From Oncomelania hupensis (taxonomy: Eukaryota; Mollusca; Gastropoda; Littorinimorpha; Pomatiopsidae): a DNA stretch of 64,000 nucleotides. Position 1 is the stretch's first letter; each line of letters opens with the position of its first letter. Below, piece after piece: positions 33,241 to 45,169 of the stretch. The translations under genes and the position numbers were made by a program. The stretch is from NCBI GenBank assembly GCA_036898135.1, contig JBAHVR010000303.1, forward strand, positions 61,001 to 125,000, written 5' to 3'. The notes beneath the pieces were generated by a model, which worked only from the letters and a program-made list of their open reading frames with translations, was not told the DNA's origin and ran no database searches.

Positions 33241-33376
33241 CCCCAGCCAATCTTCCCTGAGATGACTATCCCCCTCCTCCCCCCACACACTCCTTCCTCC
33301 TTCACCCACCCCACTTTCCATTTTGTGTGTGTAGACACTAAAGCTTCAATTTTCATTTATTCTAGACGGGTTTCCG

Positions 33377-33379
<3 letters not shown>

Positions 33380-33427
<48 letters not shown>

Positions 33428-33455
33428 TGCGTGTGTGGGTGTGTGTGCGTGTTAT
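33380..33455 (+). repeat. (GT)n microsatellite
   Basis: More than 30 GT units with GGGT interruptions at the 3' end. Confidence 0.95.
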
Positions 33456-33459
33456 TTTT

Positions 33460-34116
33460 TAACTGAAAAAGGCATTATTTATTATTCACCTAATACGTGT
33501 TATATCACTTGCTGTTGTTGTTGTTATCTTTATCAACAACAACAGCTAGCAACAGCCACCACCACAACAACAACAACAAAAACCGAGTCGTTTCCACTTA
33601 AATAGAGGGGATGGGAATTTTCGCCACTCCATTTTTATTTAACGCATTCGCCTATCTCTTTTTTTTTCTTCTTCTTTCTTTTGGAAATAACTTTCTTGCA
33701 TGTGTAGGCGAACAAGGTTTTCCCCGCTAGTATTCCGGTCCGTCCATTTAATAACCAAAATGACTCTTGGATTTTCCGATCCTAACATTACCAGTGACAA
33801 CCTCAATAAAGAAATATAATAGGTAGTTCTTTTCCAATGGTAGGAATATGAACAATCTAAAGACGTTTTAAGAGGCATTTACTCAACTCCCTTTTGCTTT
33901 TTTTGTGTTTTAATAATAGTAATAGAAAAATAAAAATAAAACAACACCAACAACAAACCGCAGTGACAACCATTTAATTTCTGTAGTCTAGTTTGTTTTG
34001 TTATACCCATTTATATTGAAGAATGTTTTAAACCGAAAATGGAGAAACCTTTATTAACGGATGTGGGATATGATCATGTTTTTAAAATAGCTTCTACCCC
34101 ATGTTTGCTCTTAAAT
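33460..34116. other. Unassigned AT-rich DNA
   Basis: Contains small GTT/CAA runs that form an imperfect inverted repeat around 33510-33545. No gene recognised. Confidence 0.35.
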
Positions 34117-34331
34117 GAATAGTCATTTAAGTCGAACGGCTACATCCACCGTTGGCGATATGGCGAGTGAAAATGTTAGGGCCCCCAAATTCAACACTGA
34201 ACCTGCAGAGGAATCCTACTGTTAAGATAGACAGTGAGCTAAAAGGCCACCACTATCTTATCCACCACGGGATTTGAACCTGGGTCATCGGTGTGCCAGG
34301 CGAGCGCTCTACCACTGAGCTACGGCGGTGG
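34117..34331 (-). mobile_element. SINE family C, full length, tRNA-like head
   Basis: On the minus strand the head (34331 downward) reads CCACCGCCGTAGCTCAGTGG, with A-box TAGCTCAGTGGTAGAGC and B-box GGTTCAAATCCC, and ends GTGGTGG, so acceptor-like ends pair. It resembles an alanine-type tRNA, but the anticodon stem is imperfect. The body of about 140 bp ends in TGGCGATA..CCACC... shared with 41934 and 52258. Confidence 0.83.
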
Positions 34332-34404
34332 AACTATTTATTTTTACTCCAATTCTAACAACACAAATCCAGAGACTGACATCGATTTGTTTTTGTTTTT
34401 TTCC

Positions 34405-34640
34405 AATCCTATCCTATTCCTATCCTATCCCATAACTCGAAGTCGTTGGGGCACCACAGTTGATAGTTTAACCAGCGTACTCCATCTTTCTCTGTCCTCG
34501 GCAAGCCTCATGGCTTCGCTCAGTGTCAAACCAGCCCGTTCTCGAATGTTGTCCTCCCAACCCTCTTTTTCTGTCTCCCTCTTCTTATGCCTCCTTGCAC
34601 CGTGCCTTGCAGGATGGTCTTTGCAAGGCCTGATGATCTG
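34405..34640 (-). mobile_element. RTE-like LINE, 3' end
   Basis: A CCTATCCTATTCC tail, then CCCATAACTCGAAG and the C-terminal ORF segment up to the GCAAGGCCTGATGATCTG edge. Same family as 13318 and 58420. Confidence 0.82.
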
Positions 34641-36420
34641 TTTTTACTTAGCTTTATTTAACAAGGACATTAGCAACTTCAATTTGAAGAAATATATAAA
34701 AGCACGAGTACTGAAAGATAAGGAAACCATTATAAAGATAAGGGATACCGTCATTTCAAGGATGGGAATGTGATCAAGTTTAAAAGGTTTTCAAAGGACT
34801 AAAGATAAATGGCAACAGACTTATAATATATTACGCACTTTTCAATTCTACAAGCGTCTTATATTTTCATTGGCCAGGTAGCATGTCAATCTCTCTCGGT
34901 AATTTACCTATAACAGATATCGATGTTTCTAGCAAAGCGTAGAAAGTAAAAGTTATAAACTTATCTGCACGAACTAACTTTCGACTGTTGTCCGTGAAAA
35001 AAAAAGAGAACAAATTCTGTGGATTCTATGTTTTAAAGACGAGTTAGATCTAGACTATCAGCCTGATTAAACCAATTCACGTTTAAGGTTACTAGAAGGC
35101 GTTTCTGTTTCGTCGTCAAAGGAAAGCAAAAGTGCACAGGGCAAGGCATCGTTTGAACCTCATATCAACATGACACTGCAATCGATTCAGTTCATTATAT
35201 AAATCGGTAGTTAGCGCACAGGACAGAGCTGTCTTCTTGCTGCTATTTATTTTAGATACCGCGACCATAGCAATAAAGCCAACTGATTTCCAAAATCTTA
35301 CTTCTGTGCGGGATGTTTTACAAAACCCCGCAGTCACCAAAAGAGCCGCCAATTTATTGCTAGGAAATGCGTAATCAAGTTCCGATCACACTAGGCCTAC
35401 AACGTGACGTCAACTGCTGCTTTTCGTCAAATTGATTGCATCTGCCAAGAATATTTAAGTGTTTATATAATGACTAGGGCGAAGGCGTAAAACTTATGAG
35501 TTTGTTGAGAATTAAAGTGCACTGCAAACCTGCCCAATGCATAAAGTACTTTGTTATGGGGGCATTCTTTGGACTGTGTTGTGTGAAGTGGTATTTGAAA
35601 TAGGCCAAATGAAGGGCTTTGATGTATTTATTGTTTCGGCAAATGTTCCCTGGATTTTTTGATTTGACGATATCGATACATAAATAGTATCGGCATCTTA
35701 TGACATAATTTATGTCCAACTCGATCGAGTCAATGTTTTACCATGCTCGCCTTCGGCTCGTTGAAACGCCGAATTGATCTCGTTGGGCATACGTCATATT
35801 CCGCGCGAAGATGTAGTGGCCGTTTGGGGAATGAGTATGCTGTTAGTACGATGTTTTATGACAGAAAATCACGCAAAGCTAGTGAATGATGTGATGGTCT
35901 CAGGAAAGAGCTAGTGCTGCTTGGCAATTTTGGTGCCATTCTATCTACCATGTTACATTATAATATAACACGATACAATACAATTCACAACAATACAAAA
36001 CAATCTGATATGATGATATACAATACAATACAATGCCATACAACGCCACATCATGTCAAACACCCTGTTGCCTCATTTCATAGTATTTATTGTTATATTC
36101 TATATATCTTTCTTTCTTTTTTTTCTGTCATTTTTCATTTTCCTTACATTAAAAAAAATTCTTTCTTTGATTTAATTTAGATTTTTGCGAGAGAGAAACA
36201 AAACCGACAGGAAGTTGTTTTTCGAATGTCGCCGAAGGGAGATCGGGAGGTAATGGAAAACGCACGCATTATTAAATTTAATAATCTAATTGTTTTTAAA
36301 AAATAATAATAATTTGATCTAAGAGTTTGTTTTTGTTAAATTGTGCGTTTGTTTGCATTTTGTTTTTAGTTTGTTTTTGTGTTTTAAACGTAAAGCAAAC
36401 ACAAGTTCCAATTCTTTAAT
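34641..36420. other. Unassigned DNA
   Basis: No gene or mobile element recognised. Short direct repeats of ACAATACAA type occur at 35960-36040. A minus-strand frame around 35116-35352 is non-repetitive but has no recognisable domain or splice context. Confidence 0.3.
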
Positions 36421-36477
36421 TTTATTGTTTATAGAAGATAATGCACTTTGAGAAAGGGTTGTCTAGTTCTAATAAAA

Positions 36478-36625
36478 GAGAGAGACAGACAGAGAGACTA
36501 GGCGGAAAGACAGAGATAGAGATAGACGGAGAGACTAGGCGGAGAGAGACAGACAGAGAGACTAGGCGGAGAGAGACAGACAGAGAGACTAGGCGGAGAG
36601 AGACAGAGATAGAGACAGAGATTTC
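36478..36625 (+). repeat. 27-bp tandem repeat
   Basis: A unit AGAGAGACAGACAGAGAGAC plus TAGGCGG repeated about four times, with the first copies diverged. Confidence 0.85.
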
Positions 36626-36893
36626 TAGAGGTGAAAGTTCTCGGAAATTGATGGTTTTTTTCTTCTTCTTAATTGTTGTAGAACAGGTTTGCGTTAATGA
36701 TCACTGGATGATATTACAGAAAGAAGAAAGAACAAAGCTTTATAATTCTTTATTGCCAACATTACTTTATATTATAGTTTATTTTTCTTGATCCTTGTTG
36801 TAGTTCTTCTTCTACTACTGTCATTTCATGAATTTTGGTTCCAAACTAGCTGATGACCTTCTTGACAATGGCTTGCTCGCACGAGTGTGAGCG

Positions 36894-36998
<105 letters not shown>

Positions 36999-37055
36999 GA
37001 CAACAGAATGACAACAGAATGTGAAAAATGGAAATTACCCTGACCTCGGTAACCA

Positions 37056-39298
37056 AGTCAAGTCAAGTCAAGTCAAAAGCGCTTTATTCCATAAAACCCC
37101 TTGGGGCACTTGGATACAACGAAAATGAATAAAAATAAACATACATGTAGAATAACCATAAAAATCATAAAATACAATATAAAATACATATCTACATATA
37201 TTACAAAAATAAAAGTTAATCTTTCACACTCGCGTTCTAAGAGACATAATAAACATTTACAAAATACACATTCATTATTATCACACAACACAAGCATACT
37301 ACATAAAACTTATGTCCACACAAGCTGATCACAAATTGCACGCACTCTCTCGCAAGATTGGGTGATAAAGAAGGGAAGAAGGGGGGGGGGGTACACACTG
37401 GTATTGGGTATTTATATTGTCATTACTGAAGAAAAAAATCCCTATTATTACTATCATTAATATTACAAATCATTATATTACGTTCTAAAGCTATCCATTA
37501 TTATTTTCATAAACCTAGCCAGTTTCACCAGAATAGTCTTATTTTTCGTTGAAAATAAATTAGAAAATTTAATAGATTTGGGTCGCACATAGAAAAACCT
37601 TTTAAGCAGCTCTTTTCTATCATCGTCGAAATGTGGACATATAAAAATAAAATGAAATTCATCTCCTAACTCATTAAAAGTACATTTATTACAGATTCTG
37701 TCACATCTCTGGATTCCAAGAAACCGTCCCCTTTGCACTGGTAGCTCATGGTTTAAGGTTCTAAATTTTATGACAAAAGCAGCTAGGCTTGCGGGCAAAA
37801 CTGTCAAATATTCTTCAAATTCAAAATTTTCTTTAAACATTCTATAATTATAATATAAATCATTTGTGTTAACTTCTGAGTGCCAGTTTTGTACATGTTG
37901 ATCCTGCAGCCTTTTCTTTATCTCTTCTTTAAACCCTTCGGCAGAAAAATTCGAGCCTCGAGACTGATCATACCAAACATTTCCTAACCCTAGTTTTTCC
38001 AGAGAATTCCTGACACAGTCTAAATAATCATGTTTGTACAAGTTTAGTTCGTACATCTTCAGCAGAAACCTGTAAACCACACAAGATAATTTAGTACTAT
38101 TTCTGTCAAAAGCAAGCTTATACCAAAAATTTAACATACGGCATTTTGCTAAGATATCTATAGGGAACTGACCTACTTCTCCTAAAACCATACATGTCGG
38201 TGTACTTTTACCAAGCTTTAAGATGAACTTATAAAAACGTAGTTGCAATTTGTTTACCAGGTCAGTCATCTGAGGACACCATACTTCCGAACCATACAAT
38301 AATATAGGTACAACAGTTTTATCAAAGAGTTCAATTTGTATGTCAATAGGTAAAGCCAATTTTCTAACTTTGCGGAGTAAAGCAAACATCGCCTTGGTGG
38401 CTCGGTCATATAGGTTTTTCTGAGCTGGCTTAAAGCTTCCATTGTAATTGATTTTTATTCCCAGATATTGAAAATCGTACGTAACCTCAATTTGCTCACC
38501 ATTGTACATGAAAATTGGGACATTTCTTACTTTACCCCTGGAAAAAATCATAACCTTTGTTTTTGCTACATTAACTTTAAGTTTCCAGAGCTGACAATAA
38601 TCATACATTGAATCAAGGGCTGTCTGTAAAGCATCAGGCGATTCTGCATATAATAAAATAAATAACTTGTACAAAATATCAATATCTATTTGACCTAATT
38701 GTGCCTCCTGTGATGCTAAATTCAAAGTTTCAAGTTTGGATCCAGAGTTACCAATAAAAGATTTTAAATCATTCAAATACACTGAGAACAACAAAGGTGA
38801 TAGATTTTCTCCCTGACGGACCCCGGTAAAACAACCAATATAATCAGAAACTTGGGAGTTACACTTTACACATGATTTTGCTTTACTGTACATATCTTGG
38901 ATAACAATTAACAACCTTCCTTTTACACCAGAGTTTAACAATTTCTGCCAAAGCATAGACAAGATCAAAAGCCTTTTCATAATCAACAAAAACAGAATAC
39001 AATCTTTTTCTTTTAAACAGAAAGAAATCAATAATAGCTTGTAACGTAAAAATATGGTCCATCACGCTATGTCCTGATGTAAACCCTGCTTGTTCACTCC
39101 CTATTGTATGTCTTAAATTAAAAAAGGTAGTCAACCTATTATTAAGTAAACTAGAAAAAAATTTACTGAAACAACTCAAGATTGTTATGCCTCTATAATT
39201 GTTTGGATCGCCGTCATCACCTTTGTTCTTGCAAAGCGGTTTAATTACACCTATTGTCCATTCTTCTGGCACCTTACCAGACACTAAAATTAAGTTAA
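37056..39298 (-). mobile_element. 5'-truncated LINE with RT, (TTGAC)n tail
   Basis: A minus-strand non-LTR element: RT from 39298 down to a stop at 37478, then a 3' UTR of about 420 bp (including G10 as C10 at 37381-37390) ending in AATAAAGCGC and four TTGAC units at 37056-37075. 5'-truncated within RT. A different family from the 24250 LINE. No RNase H seen. Confidence 0.87.
37478..39284 (-). pseudogene. LINE RT, frameshifted and lacking the YxDD box
   Basis: RT blocks in order: PEEWTIGVIKPLCKNKG, NYRGITILSC, EQAGFTSGHSVMDH, FVDYEKAFD, FTGVRQGENLSPLLFSVYLND, LKVNVAKTKVM and YLGIKIN, then a C-terminal zinc-finger-like CNKCTFNELGDEFHFIFICPHF. A small indel near 38955-38965 shifts frame inside the palm. 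At the active site the frame reads LLYAESPDALQ, where relatives carry YADD followed by about five more residues. The Asp pair is missing by an in-frame deletion of about seven codons near 38650. Product was an ORF2-type RT. This copy cannot be catalytic. Confidence 0.85.
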
Positions 39299-39399
39299 TT
39301 TGATTCCCAGACTTGGTGACTTGGCTAACACCTCAGCCAGTCATACACGCACGATAGTCAAATATCATTACGTCTACTGTCGTAAAACTATCACAAACA

Positions 39400-39480
39400 A
39401 AACACCCACACACCCACACACACACACCCACACACATACACATACACACACACGCATACACACAAACATGCACACAAACA
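39400..39480 (+). repeat. (CA)n microsatellite
   Basis: CA units with CCC and ATA interruptions. Confidence 0.92.
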
Positions 39481-39599
39481 TACATTTCAACATTGTATTA
39501 TCTGACAAGAAGCATGAACGTATACACAAAGAGAAGTTGATAAAGGTCAATGACGAAATGCAAGCATCATCATGTACAGCAGTCTACAAGCAAACTCTT

Positions 39600-39661
39600 G
39601 GGATCAGACACACACACACACTAATAGAACATTTCACCAGTTAATGGTCTTGTTGCGTAGG

Positions 39662-39709
<48 letters not shown>

Positions 39710-39780
39710 CTTCTCTCTTCACGCGCACGCGCGCGCACATACACACACACAAACACACACACTTAATTTTTTTTTTTTTA
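39600..39780 (+). repeat. CA, CT and GC-alternating repeat cluster
   Basis: (CA)n at 39610-39622, (CT)n at 39662-39702, CGCGCACGCGCG at about 39720-39736, then CA and poly-T. Confidence 0.92.
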
Positions 39781-40440
39781 AAACCCACAAGACACACAGT
39801 CATGCATAATTATACATAAAGGCACCTTTCGCACAGGGTAATGAAGCACATAACAATTAAGGGTGTGTGTAGAAATAGGGGTGAGGTGGGGCAGGGTTTT
39901 GAGTCTGTAAGGGATTGAGAGAGAGAGAGAGAGACAGACAGAGAGAGAGACAGAGACAGAGAGGGAAAGGCATGCGCAGTAACCGCATATGCTTGTGGCA
40001 AACTTGCTTCGTGTCTTTTTCTGTCCAAGAACGTTCATCCTTCTTTAATAGACGGTGGATGACCCAACCCCAAAGAAGCCATTAACGGTCCAACATTTCT
40101 TTTTTTCCCCGTCTTGGCTTCACCGCATTCTTCCTTTTTGCATGCCAAAGAAACCACTACAGAAGAGTTATTTCCCTTTCATGACAAGATTATTGTTTTC
40201 CGCAAAGAGTAGTGTCTCTTTGATTAATATATGAGAATGGTAGTATGCCTTTATGTCTCGTACTAAGTTATATTACTAATTCTTTCGCGAAAGTGTCGTG
40301 TGACTATAATCTACATACAAACTATATTACTAAGTAGGAAAGAGCAGTGTCCCTTTTGTTTAGTAAAGCAGAATTGTTTTAGCCCAATTAGTTTTAGGAT
40401 TTGGTGTGAAAAAGACGGAATGTATTTGCTCCATTTTTTT
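39781..40440. other. Unassigned DNA
   Basis: A GA-rich stretch at 39918-39965. Otherwise nothing recognised. Confidence 0.3.
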
Positions 40441-40596
40441 TACGTTTTATTTTAAACTGCTATACAGGTAAATGTCAGCAGCGATGATGAAGATGATGAG
40501 GACTACGAAGATGACGATGATGATGATTTGTTGGGGACATTGTTTCCCTTTTAATCGTGAAATTCTGGCCGCCTACCCTTGGGAAGGCGTAGGCGC

Positions 40597-40840
40597 AGCC
40601 AGTGGCGCGCCCAAACCCAACTTACCTAAGATTAGTTTTGTTTTTGAAATTTTGCTGGGGGAGCAAACCGGAGTACCCAGAGAAAATTCCCGAGACGTGG
40701 TCCGAGTCGAAAGTAAATAATACTCGGAGAAACATAACACCCAGATGCTGGATCGATCCCACACCTTTCAGGCAATATTGGTTTCTAGCTGTGAACAAGG
40801 TAAGTTAGTCCCGCCTTAGACCACTCGGTCACAACCCTCG
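40597..40840 (-). mobile_element. SINE family D (Leu/Ser-tRNA-like head), with shared core
   Basis: On the minus strand the head reads GTTGTGACCGAGTGGTCTAA (A-box) and a GGATCGATCC B-box near 40750. The body contains TTTTCTCTGGGTACTCCGG at about 40680, the same core as family A, and ends GGTTTGGGCGCGCCACTGGC. The spacing between A and B boxes is long, as in class II tRNAs with a variable arm. Confidence 0.8.
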
Positions 40841-40847
40841 CTATGAT

Positions 40848-40849
<2 letters not shown>

Positions 40850-40878
<29 letters not shown>

Positions 40879-40899
40879 ATTATGATTATGGTGATGACA

Positions 40900-40931
<32 letters not shown>

Positions 40932-40945
40932 GATGGTGATAAATG
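40850..40945 (+). repeat. (GAT)n / GGT microsatellite
   Basis: CTG, GAT and GGT units in succession. Confidence 0.92.
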
Positions 40946-41237
40946 AAGATGTTCATTTGTAAGGCTCAAGTCATCCTTGCAAAAAAGAGTGATAGTTCAT
41001 AATTTGCATGCATCATACTGATGTTTTAAATACATCTCACGTAGTCGTCTATAGGCTACTTCCCATAAGATTTGACTACATTGTAGCTGATAATCGGTTC
41101 AAACGGCCCCCCCCCTCGTCCTCATTACGTTTTAGCATTACCATGAAGAGCTCGTTGGGCAGCTAAAGAGTTACATTGAATTAAATTAAACTTAGTGAAA
41201 GTAAGTAGGGTTTTCGTCCGTAACGTATTCACCAGAG

Positions 41238-41282
41238 TTCCAGACAGACAGACAGACAGACAGACACAGAGATATGCTGAGC

Positions 41283-41314
<32 letters not shown>

Positions 41315-41415
41315 AGACAAATACAGACATACAGAAACAGAGAGAGAGACTGAGCAGAGAGAGAGAGAGAAAGAAAGAAAGACAGAAAGAGAGAGAGAGA
41401 GGGAGAGAGAGAGGG

Positions 41416-41471
<56 letters not shown>

Positions 41472-41472
41472 A
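41238..41472 (+). repeat. CAGA and (GA)n microsatellite
   Basis: About 230 bp of purine-rich dinucleotide repeat. Confidence 0.95.
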
Positions 41473-41933
41473 TTTTTTCTTTCCATTGTTGTAAAGAAAT
41501 CATCGCGAAAAATGCCTTTTCTTCGAGTAGACAAAAATAATATTTTTCTCTTAAAGTGAAACTGAGAAGGAAAAAGAAAATATAGAAAATAGTTCGGATT
41601 TAACGCTGACTATGCAATAAACTGTAGATTTTATATATTACGCTAACTTGGATTTTATTAAAATATAACACAATCGCCTAAAACAAGGTACAATATTGTA
41701 ACAAAAGATACAAAACTAACATAAATCAAGGAACACCAAGGATATAAAACTAACACAAATTACGCAAATTAAGGAACTAAAAAAGATATACAGATAACAA
41801 CAATCAGGAAATAAACCCTAACCTTAAGCCTAACTTATAGCCTATGTCAAATTGCTGATTTTTGTTTAGACAAATTACTTGGGTTAAATCATGTATTGTA
41901 CACTAAATAATTCTGAACAATAAAATAACATGA
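41473..41933. other. Unassigned AT-rich DNA
   Basis: Contains two related words (AAGGAACACCAAGGATATAAAACTAAC and a nearby variant) indicating a short degenerate duplication at 41725-41790. No gene. Confidence 0.3.
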
Positions 41934-42163
41934 ATGAACATTGAGGTTTAACGTCTACACCCACCATTGGCGATATGGCAGACGGGGATAACCATCCCAG
42001 GGAAAGAGGCTTAGGGACCTGAATCAACACTGAACCACCAAAGCAATCATACTGCTAAAATGGACAGTGAAAATGGCCACATTTTATATCGCCCACCACG
42101 GGATTCGAACCTGGGTCATCGGTGTGCCAGGCGAACGCTCTACCAATTGAGCTACGGCGGTGG
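41934..42163 (-). mobile_element. SINE family C, full length
   Basis: Head at 42163 downward: CCACCGCCGTAGCTCAATTG with B-box GGTTCGAATCCC. Collinear with 34117 and 52258. A G10 run follows the head. Confidence 0.85.
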
Positions 42164-42583
42164 GGGGGGGGGGGAAACACATTAAAAATAAAATTAGCAT
42201 ATCATGCGATACAATAAAATACAATGCAAAAATTACAATACAAAGAGAAGAATATAACTAAGAACACAAAGATTATTATTATCATGCAGCATTAAACAAC
42301 ACAAATCAAACACAAAATCTACAATACACAATTTGATCATTTAAGCCAAACGCCACCGTCTCACAGTCAATGTCGTCCTCAGGGGAGAGAATACAATTCA
42401 TCACTGGCGCGACACTTCCTTTGACAAGAGTTGACAAATCTGTTTTATCCAGTATGATTTATGTCCCTTGCATTCATCGAACAATAGATTATTATTATTA
42501 TTTTTTTTTATTTTGTTTGGCTTGCTCTGTTCGTCTGTGACTTTCGATCGTGTTTATTTCAATCCTTTGCAAGGTTAATATTT

Positions 42584-42690
42584 CTTCTTCTTCATATTCT
42601 TCATATTCTTCTTCTTCTTCTTCTTCTTCTTCTTCTTCTTCTTCTTCTTCTTCTTCTTCTTCTTCTTCTTCTTCTCCTTCTTCTTCTTCC
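42584..42690 (+). repeat. (CTT)n microsatellite
   Basis: More than 30 units with CATATT and CC interruptions. Confidence 0.95.
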
Positions 42691-42954
42691 CAGGATCTAG
42701 TTCATCTGCATCAAGTTAGAGATTTGTGACTGGAAGCGGTTAGGGTTCAAACTTGACGTCAGTCATTGCTTTGAGTACTTTTTGAGATAGTAATTGCACT
42801 AGACAAGCCCAGTTTATGTGTGGAAATCTGAACGAATAGGTCGATCTCTATTGGTCTGAAAGCATCAAACTGCACTTGAAACGGATGCAATTCCACACAC
42901 TGTTGATGAGTACTTTGGGAACTAGGTTGAACTATGAAGGTGGCGGCCCGGGTG

Positions 42955-43554
42955 TGTTACACGTGTTTATCAGCCCCGACTCTCGAATCTTGATATGTGT
43001 AACTCGAATTCGTTTATGTACGCAGCCTGTTCACTCAGCAACAAGGCAGGAGTCGTTGTATAAAGTTTTCCAACTTTATTTAGCAAACATCAACAACTGC
43101 ATACAAGATCGCTTTCCAAAAATCCATTCAAAACTCTTTTTTTTTTTTTTATTTTAGCAGACAGTGCATTACTTGTATAGCCTCTCTGCAATCGAGAGAA
43201 ACGTCGAACATTCCAGAATGACGCAATAACACCCAATCACTTCGAACATTCCAGAATGACGCAATAACTCCCAATCAAAATAAAACTCGTCAACGGAATT
43301 AAGTACTGTTAAAAAACACTCCTCGATTTAGAGTCGCTTAGCTATTACGAGGCAGATCTAGAAAACTTCGATCGATAGTAAACAAGTAATTCCAGAAAAT
43401 TCTCTACAATATCGACCAACGAAAATTATCAACTTTATACAAAGCTTCTTCTAGCAACAGCGCAAAATCTAATCAAAGGTAAATATACGCTATCAATGCA
43501 TGCTTTGCAAAATAAAACGATCGGAACAATCGTGCGCGTCTCAATCGTAACCAC
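42955..43554 (-). mobile_element. Diverged LTR of the 52724 family
   Basis: Begins TGTTACACG. The body matches the family (AGTTTTCCAACTTTATT, TATAGCCTCTCTG, CAATATCGACCAACGAAAATT, ATACAAAGCTTCTTCTA) and it ends near CAATCGTAACC. A 38-bp segment CGAACATTCCAGAATGACGC... is duplicated at 43205 and 43243. No target duplication is visible, which fits its greater divergence. Strand follows the full element. Confidence 0.78.
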
Positions 43555-43558
43555 AAGC

Positions 43559-43823
43559 TCTGAAGTCTCTTCTGTCGTATTTGTAAACTCGCAGGCCTCC
43601 TACATACTCAAGCTCTAACACTCATTGACTTCCGTTTCAGAGATTGACCCCCTCCACCTCTCTCCCAAAACGCTTTTCCTACTTTTTTGTGTTTACTTCA
43701 AACTCAAACGAAGGGTGCTGACGAATCCCAAACACTCAAAGCAACACAGTCGTATCGCTTCAAACGATGTCAGCTCCAAAATCATTGCGAATTTGTTCCA
43801 AAACGAAGTCACAAAGCTGGTCC
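43559..43823 (+). repeat. Inverted repeat, left arm
   Basis: About 265 bp that match the reverse complement of 44838-45087 (for example TTTGTTCCAAAACGAAGTCAC and AACTCAAACG). Starts at the edge of the diverged LTR. Confidence 0.8.
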
Positions 43824-44201
43824 AACATCTGCAACCAAAGGGTTTTTAGTGGGTCAGCTCGTTTTAAAACTATCCTGCGCGTTCATTGGTTGAAATACTC
43901 GCTAATGGAAATAAGTTTCTAAAGCTGTGATTGGTCGTTACTGGTTGTTGGGACGATCATTTGTTGATTTTGCTAGAGTAGTCAGCCCTTCAATATGCCT
44001 AAGCGTGTATTCACACTTTTCTGCTATCCTATGCACCAACGGGAATCCCCTCAATGAAACATACTTCCGGTTTTTTTCTCCGCGTGTTTTAGTGAGTTAT
44101 TTCCAAATATTCAAGAATAATAACGTGTGTCACTGGCCACCTGTATCGTACCCTCACATATTTTTATTTTTTTTGCTGCAGTTTATTATCTCTTTCTATC
44201 G

Positions 44202-44381
44202 CCAGTGGCGCGCCTAAACCCTACCTACCTAACATTATTTGTGAATTTTTGAAAAATATTCGGAAAAACATAACGCCCAGATGCTGGCTCGAACCCACAC
44301 CTGTCAGGCGCCATTGGTCTCTGGCTTGTGGACAAGGCAAGTTAGTCCCGCCTTTGCCCACTTGGCCACAACGCTTGCCTA
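44202..44381 (-). mobile_element. SINE family D, internally deleted
   Basis: Same ends as 40597 (GCCAGTGGCGCGCC, GTTGTGGCCAAGTGG on the minus strand, B-box GGTTCGAGCC) but lacking the core. It lies between the arms of the inverted repeat. Confidence 0.78.
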
Positions 44382-44837
44382 ACATAGTCAGTTACTTCGT
44401 GTTTTTTTTAAGGTTGCGACGGCGAAGCTATGAAAAACTACAAGAGTCTTCAGGTCCTGTTTCACTTTCTGTCGATGATCGACGCACCTCCGAAGTCGCC
44501 ACAAATACAGGCCTCTACGATTGTTTTTTGCATCCTTTCACTGAGCATGTACTTCCTCCACCGTTTTTATACTTATCCCACTCGTTTTCTGGCTCTAACA
44601 ATAGTCGTTTTCGGCAATTTGCCATATTTAAAAGTCACGCATCAAGCTTTGATAAAAGCAAAACAAGCTAGACCGGAACTTGGTTTCATGCTAACCTCGT
44701 TTTAATTTATAATGGCGATACCCACGAGTTTTTATGAGAGGTGCCGGAAAGTTGTGAATTATAATTAGGCGACCAGCGAGAGTGCGCAAGTCATTTGGTA
44801 AGTGTCTAGCGTGGCAAGGGCTGTGGTGTCAAAATTC

Positions 44838-45087
44838 GGACCACTTTTGTGACTTCGTTTTGGAACAAATTCGCAGTGAATTTGGAGCTGACATCGTTTG
44901 ATACGAATGTGTTGCTAGAAGTGTTTGTGAATCGTCGGCATCCTCCGTTTGAGTTTGAAGTGGACACAAAAGGTAGGAAATGTGTGTTTGGAGAGTCAGT
45001 CGCCGAAACGGAAGTCGATGAGTGTTAGACCTTGTATAGTACGTAGGAGGTCTACGAGCTTACAAAGACGAAAGAAGAGACTTCAGA
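44838..45087 (-). repeat. Inverted repeat, right arm
   Basis: About 250 bp, partner of the left arm at roughly three-quarters to four-fifths identity by eye. On + it has an open frame of about 70 codons containing LELTSFDTNVLLEVFVNRR that is broken in the left arm. No family recognised. Confidence 0.78.
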
Positions 45088-45169
45088 ACCTGTCAAAGTG
45101 GAAAGAAGAATTCTAACTAATCAGTCCAGAGGATAATATAGGTCGTGATACGCAAGGTGTTCGTTTCAT

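Noticed and set aside
36478..36625. CRISPR-like array
   Set aside because: 27-bp units are directly tandem without unique spacers, in a eukaryotic context.
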